64,000 nt of DNA from DASQHW01 sp963837155 (lineage in GTDB: Bacteria > Actinomycetota > Acidimicrobiia > IMCC26256 > PALSA-610). Made by a program: the position numbers and the translations under genes. Under the pieces are notes generated by a model, which ran no database searches, had not been told where the DNA came from, and was given only the letters and a program-made list of their open reading frames with translations. Numbering within the stretch: position 1 is the first letter of the stretch; each line of letters begins with the position of its first letter. The stretch covers positions 744,001-808,000 of the forward strand of contig CAWIMB010000002.1 in assembly GCA_963837155.1 (NCBI GenBank), given 5' to 3'. Shown piece after piece: positions 9,297 to 19,681 of the stretch.

Positions 9297-9566
9297 GTGG
9301 CTCTGCTCCATCTCCTGCTCGCCCAAGCGCAAACGGTGACCGACAACACCAAAGGTCTCACTGCAATCGGGCGCGGCATCGTCTACGGCGGTGCCGCCAT
9401 TGGCCCCGGGATCGGCATCGGCTTGGTCGTCGGCAACGCGATCACCGCCATGGCGCGTCAACCGGAGTCGGCCGGCACTGTCCGAACCACGATGTTCCTC
9501 GGCATTGCGTTCACCGAGGCGCTCGCGCTGTTCGGCTTCGTCCTCGCGTTCATCATCTCCGGGTGA
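9297..9566 (+). CDS. atpE: ATP synthase F0 subunit c
   Basis: The 89-residue proteolipid has two helices: the first is rich in small residues (GGAAIGPGIGIGLVVGNA), the polar loop is ARQPE, and the second contains the proton-carrying Glu74 in FTEALALFGFVLAF. GTG 9297 is preceded by AAGGAG nine bases upstream. The N-terminal 20 residues before helix 1 are longer than in E. coli subunit c, as is common in actinobacteria. Confidence 0.95.
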   Translation: MALLHLLLAQAQTVTDNTKGLTAIGRGIVYGGAAIGPGIGIGLVVGNAITAMARQPESAGTVRTTMFLGIAFTEALALFGFVLAFIISG

Positions 9567-9586
9567 CTCATCCGACAGGAGGAACG

Positions 9587-10264
9587 GTGCGAAACCGCAT
9601 CCGTGTACTGGTCGCAGTCTTGGGCATCGTCGTCGCCACGACGATCCTCGCCGCGCCCACGTTCGCGCAGGAGACCGGCGGCACTGAGCCGAAGTTTGCA
9701 AACAAGGCGGCGGAGGAGTGCTACAAGAAACTCGCCGACGGCAAGAGCACGCCCGACGACTGCCAAAAGGCGCCGTCGCCGCTCAAGCCCGAGAACAACG
9801 AGATCATCTGGGGAACGCTCGCGTTCTTGGTGCTCTTCGTCGCGATGTGGAAGTGGGGCGTGCCCGCGGTGAGGAACATGGAGCGCGCTCGTGAGGAGCG
9901 GATCCGCAACGACCTCGAGGCGGCCGAACGCGCCCATGCCGAAGCCGACGCCGAGAAGGTGCAATACGAGGCGCAGATTGCCAACTCCCGCAACGAGGCC
10001 GGTCGCATCATCGAAGAAGCCCGGCAGTCGGCGGAAAGTGTGCGCGCCGACCTCATCGCTCGGGCGGAGGAAGACGCACGCGAGATCCGCGAGCGCGCAC
10101 AGGCCGACATCGGCAACCAGCGGGCACAGGCGCTCGCGCAATTGCGAGACGAGGTCGCGGCACTCTCGATCGATCTCGCGAGCCGCATCGTCGAGCGCAA
10201 CCTCGACAACGACACCAACCGCCAGCTCGTCGACAGCTTCATCGAGCAGACTGCGAGGAGCTGA
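9587..10264 (+). CDS. atpF: ATP synthase F0 subunit b with signal-peptide-like N-terminus
   Basis: Subunit b links F0 to F1 as the peripheral stalk. Residues 1-27 look like a cleavable signal peptide (basic start, hydrophobic core, PTFA before Gln28). Then comes an outside segment of about 45 residues with Cys45 and Cys59, the normal membrane helix at about 73-90 (GTLAFLVLFVAMWKWG), and a long charged coiled coil to residue 225. The start GTG follows CAGGAGG. The extra exported segment is unusual compared with ordinary AtpF, which begins with the single anchor. Confidence 0.92.
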   Translation: MRNRIRVLVAVLGIVVATTILAAPTFAQETGGTEPKFANKAAEECYKKLADGKSTPDDCQKAPSPLKPENNEIIWGTLAFLVLFVAMWKWGVPAVRNMERAREERIRNDLEAAERAHAEADAEKVQYEAQIANSRNEAGRIIEEARQSAESVRADLIARAEEDAREIRERAQADIGNQRAQALAQLRDEVAALSIDLASRIVERNLDNDTNRQLVDSFIEQTARS

Positions 10265-10265
10265 C

Positions 10266-10399
10266 ATGAGTGAGCGTCAGAAGAGCGTGCGCGCAGCGCT
10301 CCGAGCGGGGCGGTGGGCGGGGTCGGGGGGCGGGGGTATCCCGCCGAGCAGCGAGCGGGGCCCGAGCGGCCCGGCCCGCAGGGCCTGGAGCGGATAAGC
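10266..10399 (+). repeat. GC-rich structured repeat between atpF and atpH
   Basis: This spacer contains hairpin GGCGGG-GGTAT-CCCGCC (10329-10345), the block GAGCAGCGAGCGGGGCC, hairpin GGCCC-GCA-GGGCC (10373-10385), and TGGAGCGGATAAGC ending at the atpH GTG. The last 65 bases align with the spacer before the SRPBCC gene (41991-41926, minus strand) at about 84 percent, with compensatory base changes in both stems. An ATG at 10266 opens a 43-codon low-complexity ORF through the repeat, possibly the displaced original atpH start. Confidence 0.6.
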
Positions 10400-10926
10400 G
10401 TGGCCGAACGTATCGAGGCGTACGCGCACGGTCTGCTGGAGATCGCGCAGGCGGAGGGCCGGCTCGACGACGTCGAAGACGAGCTCTTCCGCTTCGCGCG
10501 GATCGTCGAGGGCAACGACGATCTCCGGATGGCGCTCGCGAGCCCCGGCCTCTCGGCCGAACGGCGCGCTGCGATCGTCGATGAGCTCCTCGAAGGTCGC
10601 ACGCGCATACGTTGACGCGTGCGCTCGCCTCGTTCGTGGTCGGCGCCGGCCGGGGGCACGACCTTCCCGCGATCATCTTGCGCTTCACCGAGCTTGCGGC
10701 GCAGTCGCGCGAACGCGAACTGGCCGAGGTGCGTTCTGCAGTGCCGCTCGACGATGCGCAGTTGGAGCGGCTCGCTGACGTTCTGTCGCGCGCGACGGGA
10801 AAACAAGTCGAAGTGAAGCTTGTCGTCGACCCGTCCGTCATGGGTGGGATTGTCGCAACGGTCGGCGACACCGTCATCGACGGCACCGTGCGACGCCGGC
10901 TCGAGAAGCTGAAGGAGCAGATGTAG
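10400..10926 (+). CDS. atpH: ATP synthase F1 subunit delta (frame broken near 10608)
   Basis: Delta (OSCP) caps F1 and binds subunit b. The N-terminal helical domain (AERIEAYAHGLLEIAQAEGRLDDVEDELFR) runs from GTG 10400 in one frame to about 10608, and the C-terminal domain (TRALASFVVGAGRG, then ATGKQVEVKLVVDPSVMGGIVATVGD) is in the next frame. One base appears missing at GCACGCGCATACG. A split delta would be exceptional, and all neighbours are complete, so one gene with a sequence error is preferred. The start follows GGAG carried by the upstream repeat. Confidence 0.85.
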
Positions 10927-10929
10927 CCC

Positions 10930-12528
<1,599 letters not shown>

Positions 12529-12540
12529 CGGCTATCGTCA

Positions 12541-12652
12541 TCATGAGTTGTGATGCGGCGACCGCAGCGAGCAGAGCGAGCGAAGGAAGCTCGCCAGCGA
12601 TCGAGCGTCCGCGGGCCGGGTATCCCGGCCCGCAGCGAGAGAGCGCATAGGC
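12541..12652 (+). repeat. GC-rich structured repeat between atpA and atpG
   Basis: The spacer holds GCAGCGAGCAGAGCGAGCGA, then a perfect 8-bp stem with three-base loop, GGGCCGGG-TAT-CCCGGCCC (12613-12631), then CGCAGCGAGAGAGCGCATAG three bases before ATG 12653. The hairpin core and the terminal block match the copies before atpH, the thiolase-like gene and the PD-(D/E)XK gene. It supplies the only purine-rich ribosome-binding sequence for atpG. Confidence 0.6.
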
Positions 12653-13606
12653 ATGGCAGGCGGTCAGGAACGGATCCTTCGCCGGCGGATCAAGTCCGTG
12701 CAGGCCACGAAGAAGATCACGCGTGCGATGGAGCTGATCGCGGCGAGTCGCATCGTGAAAGCGCAAGCGCGCGTGCGTGCGGCGGTGCCGTACGCCGACG
12801 GCATTACCGACGTCGTGCGTGACCTGCAAGCGGCGAGTGGTTCCAGCACCAGTCCGTTCCTCGTTCCCCGTCCGAACATCCGCAACACCGCGCAGGTGAT
12901 CATCGCGGCCGACCGGGGTTTGTGCGGCGGCTACAACACGACGGTGATCCGCGCTGGTGAAGCGCAGATGCGTGTCCGCGAGGCGGAGGGTCGCCATTCG
13001 TCGGTCGTTGCCGTCGGTCGCAAGGTCGAGAGCTACTTCCGATTCCGCGGCCAGCCGATCGACGCGACGTTCAGCGGTTTCAGCGACAATCCCAGTTACG
13101 AGGACGCCCGCCGGGTCGCCGCGTCAGTCGTGAAACGCTTCGAGATCGAGGAGCTCGACGTTGTAGAACTCGTCTATACCCGCTTCGTCTCCGCCGGTCG
13201 GCAGGAGGTGGTCGTGCGGCCGCTGCTGCCGCTCGACGAAGAGGGCTTCGAAGGTGGCGACGCCGCCGGCGACTACGAGTTCGAGCCGAACCCCGAGACA
13301 ATCCTGGAGACGCTATTGCCCCGGTACGCCGAGGCGCGGGTGTACGCGGCGTTGTTGAACGCGGCGGCCTCGGAGCACGCGGCGCGCCAGCGCGCGATGA
13401 AAGCGGCCACAGACAACGCCGAGGATCTGATCCTCACATACACCCGCCGTATGAACCGGGCCCGTCAGGACTCGATCACGACCGAGATCATGGAGATCGT
13501 CGGCGGGGCGGAGGCGTTGAGCAAGGGCGCGAGTGATCACCACCACGAACCCGAAGAAGAAGAGTATTTCGAAAAAGCTGCCGGAGCCTTTGGAGCGCTG
13601 ACCTGA
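12653..13606 (+). CDS. atpG: ATP synthase F1 subunit gamma
   Basis: Gamma is the rotating central shaft. The N-terminal coiled coil (ILRRRIKSVQATKKITRAMELIAASRI), the DRGLCGGYN motif and the C-terminal helix (NAEDLILTYTRRMNRARQ, then ITTEIMEIVGGAEAL) are conserved. At 317 residues it is slightly longer than E. coli gamma, with an acidic insertion near residues 195-215 and an extra His/Glu-rich tail. Its stop overlaps the atpD start by one base. Confidence 0.95.
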   Translation: MAGGQERILRRRIKSVQATKKITRAMELIAASRIVKAQARVRAAVPYADGITDVVRDLQAASGSSTSPFLVPRPNIRNTAQVIIAADRGLCGGYNTTVIRAGEAQMRVREAEGRHSSVVAVGRKVESYFRFRGQPIDATFSGFSDNPSYEDARRVAASVVKRFEIEELDVVELVYTRFVSAGRQEVVVRPLLPLDEEGFEGGDAAGDYEFEPNPETILETLLPRYAEARVYAALLNAAASEHAARQRAMKAATDNAEDLILTYTRRMNRARQDSITTEIMEIVGGAEALSKGASDHHHEPEEEEYFEKAAGAFGALT

Positions 13607-15049
13607 TGACGGCAACCACCGAGCCCAAGACCGAGCGAAAAGAAGGCCGCGTCGTCGCGATCTACGGACCGGTCGTCGACGCCGAGTTCCCGCCCGCGTC
13701 GCTGCCGGAGATCAACACCGCGCTCGAGATGGATATCGATCTCGAGGGCGACAAGATCACCGTGACCGCCGAGGTGGCACAGCAGATCGGCGAGGGGCGT
13801 GTGCGCGCTGTATGCCTGAAGCCGACCGACGGCCTGAAGCGCGGCACGGCTGTGCGCAACCTCGGGCACGGCATCACGATGCCGGTGGGTGACGGCACGC
13901 TCGGGCACGTGTGGAACGTCATCGGCGAGCCGCTCGATATTGACGAGTCGGAAGTCACGAACATCAGCGACCGGTGGGAGATTCACCGGGACGCGCCGGC
14001 GTTCGACCAACTCGAGCCCAAGGCGCAGATGTTCGAGACCGGTATCAAGGTTGTCGACTTGCTCGAGCCGTACGTGCAGGGCGGCAAGATCGGCCTGTTC
14101 GGCGGCGCCGGCGTCGGCAAGACGATCATCATCATGGAGATGATCAACCGCGTCGCGACCCAACACGGCGGTGTGTCGGTGTTCGCCGGGGTCGGCGAGC
14201 GCACGCGCGAAGGCACCGACCTCTTGCTCGAGATGCAGGAGACCGGTGTCATCGAGCGAGCCGCCCTCGTCTTCGGTCAGATGGACGAGCCGCCGGGCGT
14301 GCGGTTGCGGGTCGCGCTGAGCGCGTTGACGGTTGCCGAATATTTCCGTGACGTGAAGAACCAGGACGTGCTGCTGTTCGTCGACAACATCTTCCGCTTC
14401 GTGCAAGCCGGTTCGGAAGTCTCGACGCTGCTCGGGCGCATGCCGTCAGCGGTCGGCTACCAGCCGACACTCGCCGACGAGATGGGCGAGCTCCAGGAAC
14501 GCATCACGTCGACGAAGGGTCACTCGATCACGTCGTTGCAGGCCGTGTACGTGCCCGCCGACGACTACACCGACCCGGCCCCGTTCACCACGTTCACGCA
14601 TCTCGACGCCACGACCGAACTCGCGGCGCGAGATTGCGGCGCTCGGCATCTACCCGGCCGTCGACCCGCTCGCGTCGACCAGCAACATCCTCGCGCCCGA
14701 GATCGTCGGAGAGCGTCACTACAACGTTGCCCGCCGGACACAAGAGATCCTCCAGCGGTACAAGGAGCTCCAGGACATCATCGCGATCCTCGGCATCGAC
14801 GAGCTCTCCGAGGAGGACAAGCTCGCCGTCGCCCACGCCCGCAAGATTCAGAAGTTCCTTTCGCAGCCGTTCTTCGTCGGCAAGACCTTCACGGGGCTCG
14901 ATGGGATCTTCGTGCCGATCGAGGAGAGCGTCGAGAGCTTCGAAGCGCTGTGCAACGGTGAGCTCGACCACATACCCGAGCAGGCATTCTTCAATGTCGG
15001 TGGCGTGGAGTCGGTACTCGCCAAGGCGAAGACGCTCCAGGATTCATAG
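13606..15049 (+). CDS. atpD: ATP synthase F1 subunit beta (frame broken near 14626)
   Basis: Catalytic subunit of F1. Walker A GGAGVGKT, the catalytic GERTREG, the Walker B strand DVLLFVDNIFRF and the YVPADDYTDPAP loop are all present. Around 14622-14632 the sequence CTCGCGGCGCGAGATT has one base too many: the expected ELSREIAALGIYPAVDP continues in another frame to a stop at 15047. The rest of the C-terminal domain is normal, so the gene is very likely intact in the organism. Confidence 0.92.
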
Positions 15050-15055
15050 CGTCCG

Positions 15056-15445
15056 ATGGAAGTGCAGCTCGTGTCCCCCGAGGAAGTGCTCTACACCGGC
15101 GAAGCCGACATGGTGATCGCGCGGACGCTCGGCGGCGGTGAGATCGCGTTCTTGAAGAACCACGCATCGTTTCTCGGGGCGCTCGACGACTCGCCCGTTC
15201 GGCTGATCCTTGCCGACGGCCGCCAGGAGCGTTTCGCTGTCCACGGCGGCTTCGTGGAGGTCGGGAACAACCGGGTGATCATCCTCTCTGACGTCGCCGA
15301 GCTCGCATCTTCGATCGACCTCGAGCGGGCCCAGGCCGCCAAAGCGCGTGCCGAAGAGGTGCTGCGCGCGAACCCGGACGACGAGGAAGCCGCGTCCGCG
15401 TTGCAACGGGCGGAAACTCGCCTCGAAGTCTCCGAAAACGCCTGA
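15056..15445 (+). CDS. atpC: ATP synthase F1 subunit epsilon
   Basis: Epsilon couples the c-ring to gamma and can inhibit ATP hydrolysis. The 129-residue protein has the N-terminal beta sandwich (EVQLVSPEEVLYTGEADMV, then FLKNHASFLGAL) and a C-terminal helical hairpin (LERAQAAKARAEEVLRA). ATG follows the atpD stop by six bases. It closes the atp operon. Confidence 0.95.
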   Translation: MEVQLVSPEEVLYTGEADMVIARTLGGGEIAFLKNHASFLGALDDSPVRLILADGRQERFAVHGGFVEVGNNRVIILSDVAELASSIDLERAQAAKARAEEVLRANPDDEEAASALQRAETRLEVSENA

Positions 15446-15495
15446 CAGGAAACCCGCGAATCTCGGCGAGCCGACGCCGGTAGCGTGACGAGGCC

Positions 15496-16752
15496 ATGCT
15501 CCCAGCCGACCGCCTGACGTCGATGTTTCGCCGGACGTTCGGATCGCTCGACACGTACAACTACCGCTTGTACTTCGGCGGCAACCTCGTGTCGTACATC
15601 GGTTCCTGGATGCAGAACATGGCCGAGGCGTGGCTGGTGCTCACGCTGACCGGCAGCGGCGTCGCCGTCGGCGCGACGTTCGCCTGCCGCTTCCTGCCGG
15701 TCTTGCTGTTCGGCTTGTGGGGAGGCGTGATCGCCGACCGCTTCGACCGGCGCAAGGTCCTGCTCGTCACGCAGACCGTCGCGGCGCTCCTCGCAGTCGT
15801 GTTGTGGTTGCTCGTGCTCACCGACGTCGTACAAGTGTGGATGGTCTTTGCGCTCGCGATCGCCCTGGGCTTCGTAACCGTCGTCGACGAACCGGCGCGG
15901 CAAGCCTTCGTCGAAGAGATGGTCGGGCGGGAACGGCTGCCGAACGCGATCGCACTCAACAGCGCCGTCAATAACTCCGCCCGTATCACGGGGCCGGCGA
16001 TCGCGGGCTTGTTGATCGCGTCGGTCGGCACGTCTTGGGTGTTCTTCGTCAACGCGGTGTCGTTCTTCGCGGTCGTCGGTGTCCTGCTCGCGATGCGCGC
16101 GGCCGATCTGGTGCCGTATCACCGAGCGCACGGACGGCCGCACATCCGCGAGGGCCTCGCGCTCGCGTGGGCGACCAAAGAGATCAGGTCGACGATCATG
16201 CTGGTCGCCGTCGTGGGGACGCTCGTCTACAACTTCCCAACGTTTCTGACTCTGCTCGCGCGCAACACGTTCGACGGTGATGCCGGGCTCGCAGGCTTTC
16301 TCATGGCCGTGCTCGGTGTCGGGACGGTCATCGGCGCCCTGGCGGCCGCGCTGCGCGCCCGGCCGACTCGCGCCACCGTTGTGACGGCAGCTGCCCTGCT
16401 CGGCGTCGCGCTCGTGACGGCCGCGGTCGCGCCGACGCGTGCGACCGTTGTGCTCGCGCTCGTTCCGGTCGGCGCGCTGGCGACGTTCTTCGGCTCGACC
16501 GCGAACGCGCACATGCAGGTGTCCTCACCTGCGCATATCCGCGGTCGCATCATGTCGATCTACATGCTGCTCACGCTCGGCAGCACCGTCGTCGGCGGCC
16601 CGTTCGTCGGCTGGGTCTGCCAGCAGTGGAACCCGCGCGCCGGCATGGGCCTCGCCGGCGTGGCGACCGTCACCGCGGCTGTTGTGCTCGCTGCGGTACG
16701 CGCGCGAGCGAAGGACCCGGCGCGTCAACTCGAGCCCGACCTCGTCGGCTGA
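15496..16752 (+). CDS. Major facilitator superfamily exporter
   Basis: The 418-residue protein has twelve hydrophobic segments and the MFS loop 2-3 motif GGVIADRFDRRKVLL. The composition, with YRLYFGGNLVSYIGSWMQNMAEAWLVL at the start and RGRIMSIYMLLTLGSTVVGG near the end, fits the MFS_3/EntS-like exporters often annotated as siderophore or multidrug efflux proteins. The substrate cannot be inferred. It starts 50 bases after atpC and probably has its own promoter. Confidence 0.85.
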   Translation: MLPADRLTSMFRRTFGSLDTYNYRLYFGGNLVSYIGSWMQNMAEAWLVLTLTGSGVAVGATFACRFLPVLLFGLWGGVIADRFDRRKVLLVTQTVAALLAVVLWLLVLTDVVQVWMVFALAIALGFVTVVDEPARQAFVEEMVGRERLPNAIALNSAVNNSARITGPAIAGLLIASVGTSWVFFVNAVSFFAVVGVLLAMRAADLVPYHRAHGRPHIREGLALAWATKEIRSTIMLVAVVGTLVYNFPTFLTLLARNTFDGDAGLAGFLMAVLGVGTVIGALAAALRARPTRATVVTAAALLGVALVTAAVAPTRATVVLALVPVGALATFFGSTANAHMQVSSPAHIRGRIMSIYMLLTLGSTVVGGPFVGWVCQQWNPRAGMGLAGVATVTAAVVLAAVRARAKDPARQLEPDLVG

Positions 16753-16765
16753 AGCGTTTGGACCG

Positions 16766-16917
16766 TCACGGTGGACATGCGACCCAGTAGCCGTCGGCTC
16801 CCTTGGCTTTGGGGTACGTCTGACACCCGTCGTCGTGGTGGGTAGCCGCGTAGGGATCGTTCCCGCCGCGAGCAGGGCCGCGATAACCGCGACCAAGATC
16901 AAGACGCGCCACCGCAC
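16766..16917 (-). CDS. Possible small exported protein (frame broken near 16860)
   Basis: On the minus strand GTG 16917 opens a signal-like peptide (VRWRVLILVAVIAALLAAG). In the adjacent frame the sequence continues NDPYAATHHDDGCQTYPKAK then GADGYWVACPP and stops at 16766. If one extra base near 16860 (CCGCCGCGAGC) is an error, this is a secreted protein of about 50 residues with two Cys and a tidy C-terminus. The joined reading looks more protein-like than either frame alone, but this is inference. It is convergent with the MFS gene. Confidence 0.35.
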
Positions 16918-16985
16918 GGCTCAACTCTCGCGCGGGATCAGACTGACCACCTGCGCGTGCACCCGATCCTCCGTCAGGGCATTCT

Positions 16986-17645
16986 GTGTTCGTGTCCGAA
17001 GCCCGGCGGTGGCGAGTGCAGGCGTTCTGGCGGTACGGGTCCGAGAGCCGCTCGTACTCTCCGTCGTTCGTCGAGAACGAGCGGGACGCCGTGCGTATCC
17101 GAGACGAGCTTCGCCTGAGGCTCGACCACCCTCATTTCCAGGACCTTGAAGTACGCGTCGAGCAGTTGGATGCCGCGATCGCCGATGCCGAGGAGGCAGA
17201 GCTACGTCGACGAGAGCGAGAAAGGGCATCACCTGTATGGCTGGAACAGCGGCTGAGTGGATACGGAAATTTCCTGCGGTCTCCAGCCGCGGAGGAGGCG
17301 CTCGCCGAGGGCCGCGCCGTGATGGAAACCGCACGACGACGACGCCAACAGGAGCGCCCGAGCGACGCGAGGGCGCTGCTCTCTGACCCCGACTTCGTCT
17401 CGGTCGAACGATTCGACGACGGTGCGCGTGAATTTGCGATCACATTCGACGATCTGGCCGCCTCGACCTTCGAGGACCTCGTTGAGCAGACCGTCGAAAT
17501 CGCTCCGACGTATCCCGGTGTCACGGACGCGTGGCACGAGGACCGCGAACTGATCGTGCTGAGCGGCGCGCCCGATCCCTCTGGTCTCGAGCGCGCCGTT
17601 CGTGAATGGTGGTTCCAACGCCTTCAAGAAGAACTCCACTCGTAG
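16986..17645 (+). CDS. Hypothetical protein, 219 residues
   Basis: Not recognised. The N-terminal part (WRVQAFWRYGSESRSYSPSF) is aromatic and basic, followed by a charged helical region with many Arg/Glu (residues 60-130) and a C-terminal domain with alternating hydrophobics (EFAITFDDLAASTFEDLVEQ, then PGVTDAWHEDRELIVLSG). No membrane segment. GTG 16986 is used; GTG 16992 is an alternative. It overlaps an in-frame extension of the next gene and belongs to an accessory-looking stretch with more A/T than the surrounding housekeeping genes. Confidence 0.6.
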   Translation: MFVSEARRWRVQAFWRYGSESRSYSPSFVENERDAVRIRDELRLRLDHPHFQDLEVRVEQLDAAIADAEEAELRRRERERASPVWLEQRLSGYGNFLRSPAAEEALAEGRAVMETARRRRQQERPSDARALLSDPDFVSVERFDDGAREFAITFDDLAASTFEDLVEQTVEIAPTYPGVTDAWHEDRELIVLSGAPDPSGLERAVREWWFQRLQEELHS

Positions 17646-17698
17646 CACGGAGCCGAAAGAAACTCACCAAACGGTCGCGGCGCCGTAGGTTTGGTCTC

Positions 17699-18409
17699 GT
17701 GAGCGGGGAAGCGGAGTGGGAGCCGGAGGCGGAGAACTGGGTTCGCTGGGCGCGGACGCCGGGCCACGATGCCTACTGGCACTACCGGGACAGCTTCTTC
17801 GATCACATCGTTCCCGCGCCGGGTCGACGGACTCTTGAGATCGGTTGTGGTGAGGGCCGAGTCAGCCGCGACCTCGCGGCTCGCGGGCATCGAGTCGCGG
17901 CGGTCGATACCGCGCGCACACTTCTGCGCTATGCGCGACAGGACGACCGTGCGGGCGCGTATCTCCGGGCGACGAGCGCGGCAATCCCATTTCCCGATCA
18001 CTGCTTCGACGTCGCAGTCGCCTACAACTCGCTCCAAGTGGTTGACGACATGGCCGCCACAGTGCGCGAGGCGAGTCGCGTTCTCGATCCGGGCGGATGC
18101 CTGTGTATCTGCGTGGCCCATCCCGTGACGGATCTCGGCCGCTTCCTCGGCGAAGACGCGGACGCGCGGTTCGCGATGCGACGGCAGTACTTCGAGACGG
18201 TGCGTGTCGAAGACACCGTGCAACTCGAGGGACTCACGATGACCTTCCGAGGCTGGACATACTCCCTCGAGCACTACGCGATGGCGTTCGAGCAAGCTGG
18301 TCTCCGAATCGAAGCCATGCGCGAACCTCGGTCAACGAGTGCCGCGGAGAGCTATGAACGCTGGCGAGATGTTCCGCTCTTTCTGTTCGTGCGAGCGGTC
18401 AAGTCGTAG
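17699..18409 (+). CDS. Class I SAM-dependent methyltransferase
   Basis: The SAM-binding motif I is TLEIGCGEGRVSRDLAARGH, with the acidic post-I residue in AAVDTA and motif II-like FDVAVAYNSLQVVDD, as in Methyltransf_11 proteins. GTG 17699 (VSGEAEWEPEAENW) is taken as start because it begins the conserved region and does not overlap the previous gene; the frame remains open further upstream. The substrate is unknown. 236 residues. Confidence 0.8.
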   Translation: MSGEAEWEPEAENWVRWARTPGHDAYWHYRDSFFDHIVPAPGRRTLEIGCGEGRVSRDLAARGHRVAAVDTARTLLRYARQDDRAGAYLRATSAAIPFPDHCFDVAVAYNSLQVVDDMAATVREASRVLDPGGCLCICVAHPVTDLGRFLGEDADARFAMRRQYFETVRVEDTVQLEGLTMTFRGWTYSLEHYAMAFEQAGLRIEAMREPRSTSAAESYERWRDVPLFLFVRAVKS

Positions 18410-18472
18410 GCGTCACTGTCTCACCCTTCTGAGAAAATGGCGACAACGTCGCATCATCGTGGGGAGGTTCGA

Positions 18473-19669
18473 ATGGCTGCGTTGGTCGCGGATATTGAGG
18501 AGCCGACCGAGCGGATCGAGGCCGAAGTGTGCACGTTGGCTGGGCAGATCGCCGCCGCGACGTGCCGGTTCGTGCTGCTGGTCGCGGAGCTCGACCGTCG
18601 AGGAGCGTGGGCGGAGTGGGGTTGTCGCTCGATGGCACATTGGCTCTCGTGGCGATGCGCCCTCGGCATCGTCGCTGCTCGTCAACATGTGCGCGTCGGC
18701 AGGGCGCTGGAGGAGCTTCCACGTATCACCGAGCAGTTCGCTGCCGGTCGCTTCAGCTATTCGAAGGTGCGCGCGCTGACCCGGGTGGCAACTCCGGCGC
18801 GAGAAGCAGAGTTGATCGAGTTCGCCACCGTGGCGACCGCCGCGCAAGTCGAGCGGACCATCCGGGCCTTCGAGCGCACCCGCGGCGACACCGGAACGGA
18901 GCGGGCGCGGTTGGCAGCTCGGCGAGTGCGATTCTTCGCCGAGGAGGACGGAATGGATCTCCTCGATGGGCGCCTCACGCGCGAGCAAAGCGACGTCCTC
19001 AAGAGGGCGCTCGAGCAAGCGGAGAAAGAGGTCCCCAGAGACGTAGACGATTCCGCGGAATCGCGACGCGCTGACGCACTGGAGCTGATCGCCCGTGCCT
19101 TCCTCGCCGGTCGCTCAGACCGAGTCCCGACCGAGGTCGTCGTACACGTCGAGGCTGATGAACTCGCCGAGGATGAATTGACGCCGTTCGTGGAGCGCAT
19201 GATGTGCGATACGAGCGTGCACGTCGACGTGCGCCGCGGGGATGAACACGTCGTAGGCGAACGAAAGCCGACGATTCCGATCGCGCTCAGGCGCGCAATC
19301 AAACACCACGACCAGGGTGTTTGTCGTTTCCGCGGATGTACGAACGAACGATTCACCCACGTGCACCATCTCGCCCACCGCATACGTGGTGGTCCTACGA
19401 ATACCAAGAACTGCTGCTTGTTGTGCACGTTCCACCATCGAATGGTCCACGAAGGCGGTTGGAGCGTGTGGGGAGACGCCGACGGCACGCTGCTCTTCGT
19501 CAGTCCGAGCGGACGGCGCTTCACCGATGCGCCCGAGGAGTGCAGCCTCGAGACATTCCAACCGATGCGCGGTATCAATGCCCGCACAATCGAGCCCGGA
19601 TGGTATGAGCCTTTGGACATCAGCTCCGCAGTAGATGCAATGGAAACCTGGTTCCCGATGCGCGACTGA
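18473..19669 (+). CDS. DUF222 / HNH endonuclease-domain protein (13E12-like)
   Basis: The N-terminal 250 residues match the DUF222 family (helical, RGAWAEWGCRSMAHWLSW, then ALTRVATPAREAELIEFA). A C-terminal HNH nuclease motif follows from about residue 284: CRFRGCTNERFTHVHHLAH, then GGPTNTKNCCLLC and HHRMVHEGGW, with all Cys and His in place. ATG 18473 is preferred over 18437 because GGGGAGG lies just upstream. These genes occur in many paralogous copies in actinobacteria and behave as accessory, possibly mobile elements; the cellular role is not established. Confidence 0.85.
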   Translation: MAALVADIEEPTERIEAEVCTLAGQIAAATCRFVLLVAELDRRGAWAEWGCRSMAHWLSWRCALGIVAARQHVRVGRALEELPRITEQFAAGRFSYSKVRALTRVATPAREAELIEFATVATAAQVERTIRAFERTRGDTGTERARLAARRVRFFAEEDGMDLLDGRLTREQSDVLKRALEQAEKEVPRDVDDSAESRRADALELIARAFLAGRSDRVPTEVVVHVEADELAEDELTPFVERMMCDTSVHVDVRRGDEHVVGERKPTIPIALRRAIKHHDQGVCRFRGCTNERFTHVHHLAHRIRGGPTNTKNCCLLCTFHHRMVHEGGWSVWGDADGTLLFVSPSGRRFTDAPEECSLETFQPMRGINARTIEPGWYEPLDISSAVDAMETWFPMRD

Positions 19670-19681
19670 ACGGTGGTCCGG

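Noticed and set aside
10400..10926. Two separate short proteins for the delta subunit
   Set aside because: The two frames together make one normal-length delta subunit, and many neighbouring genes show the same kind of break. A genuine split is less likely than a missing base near 10608.
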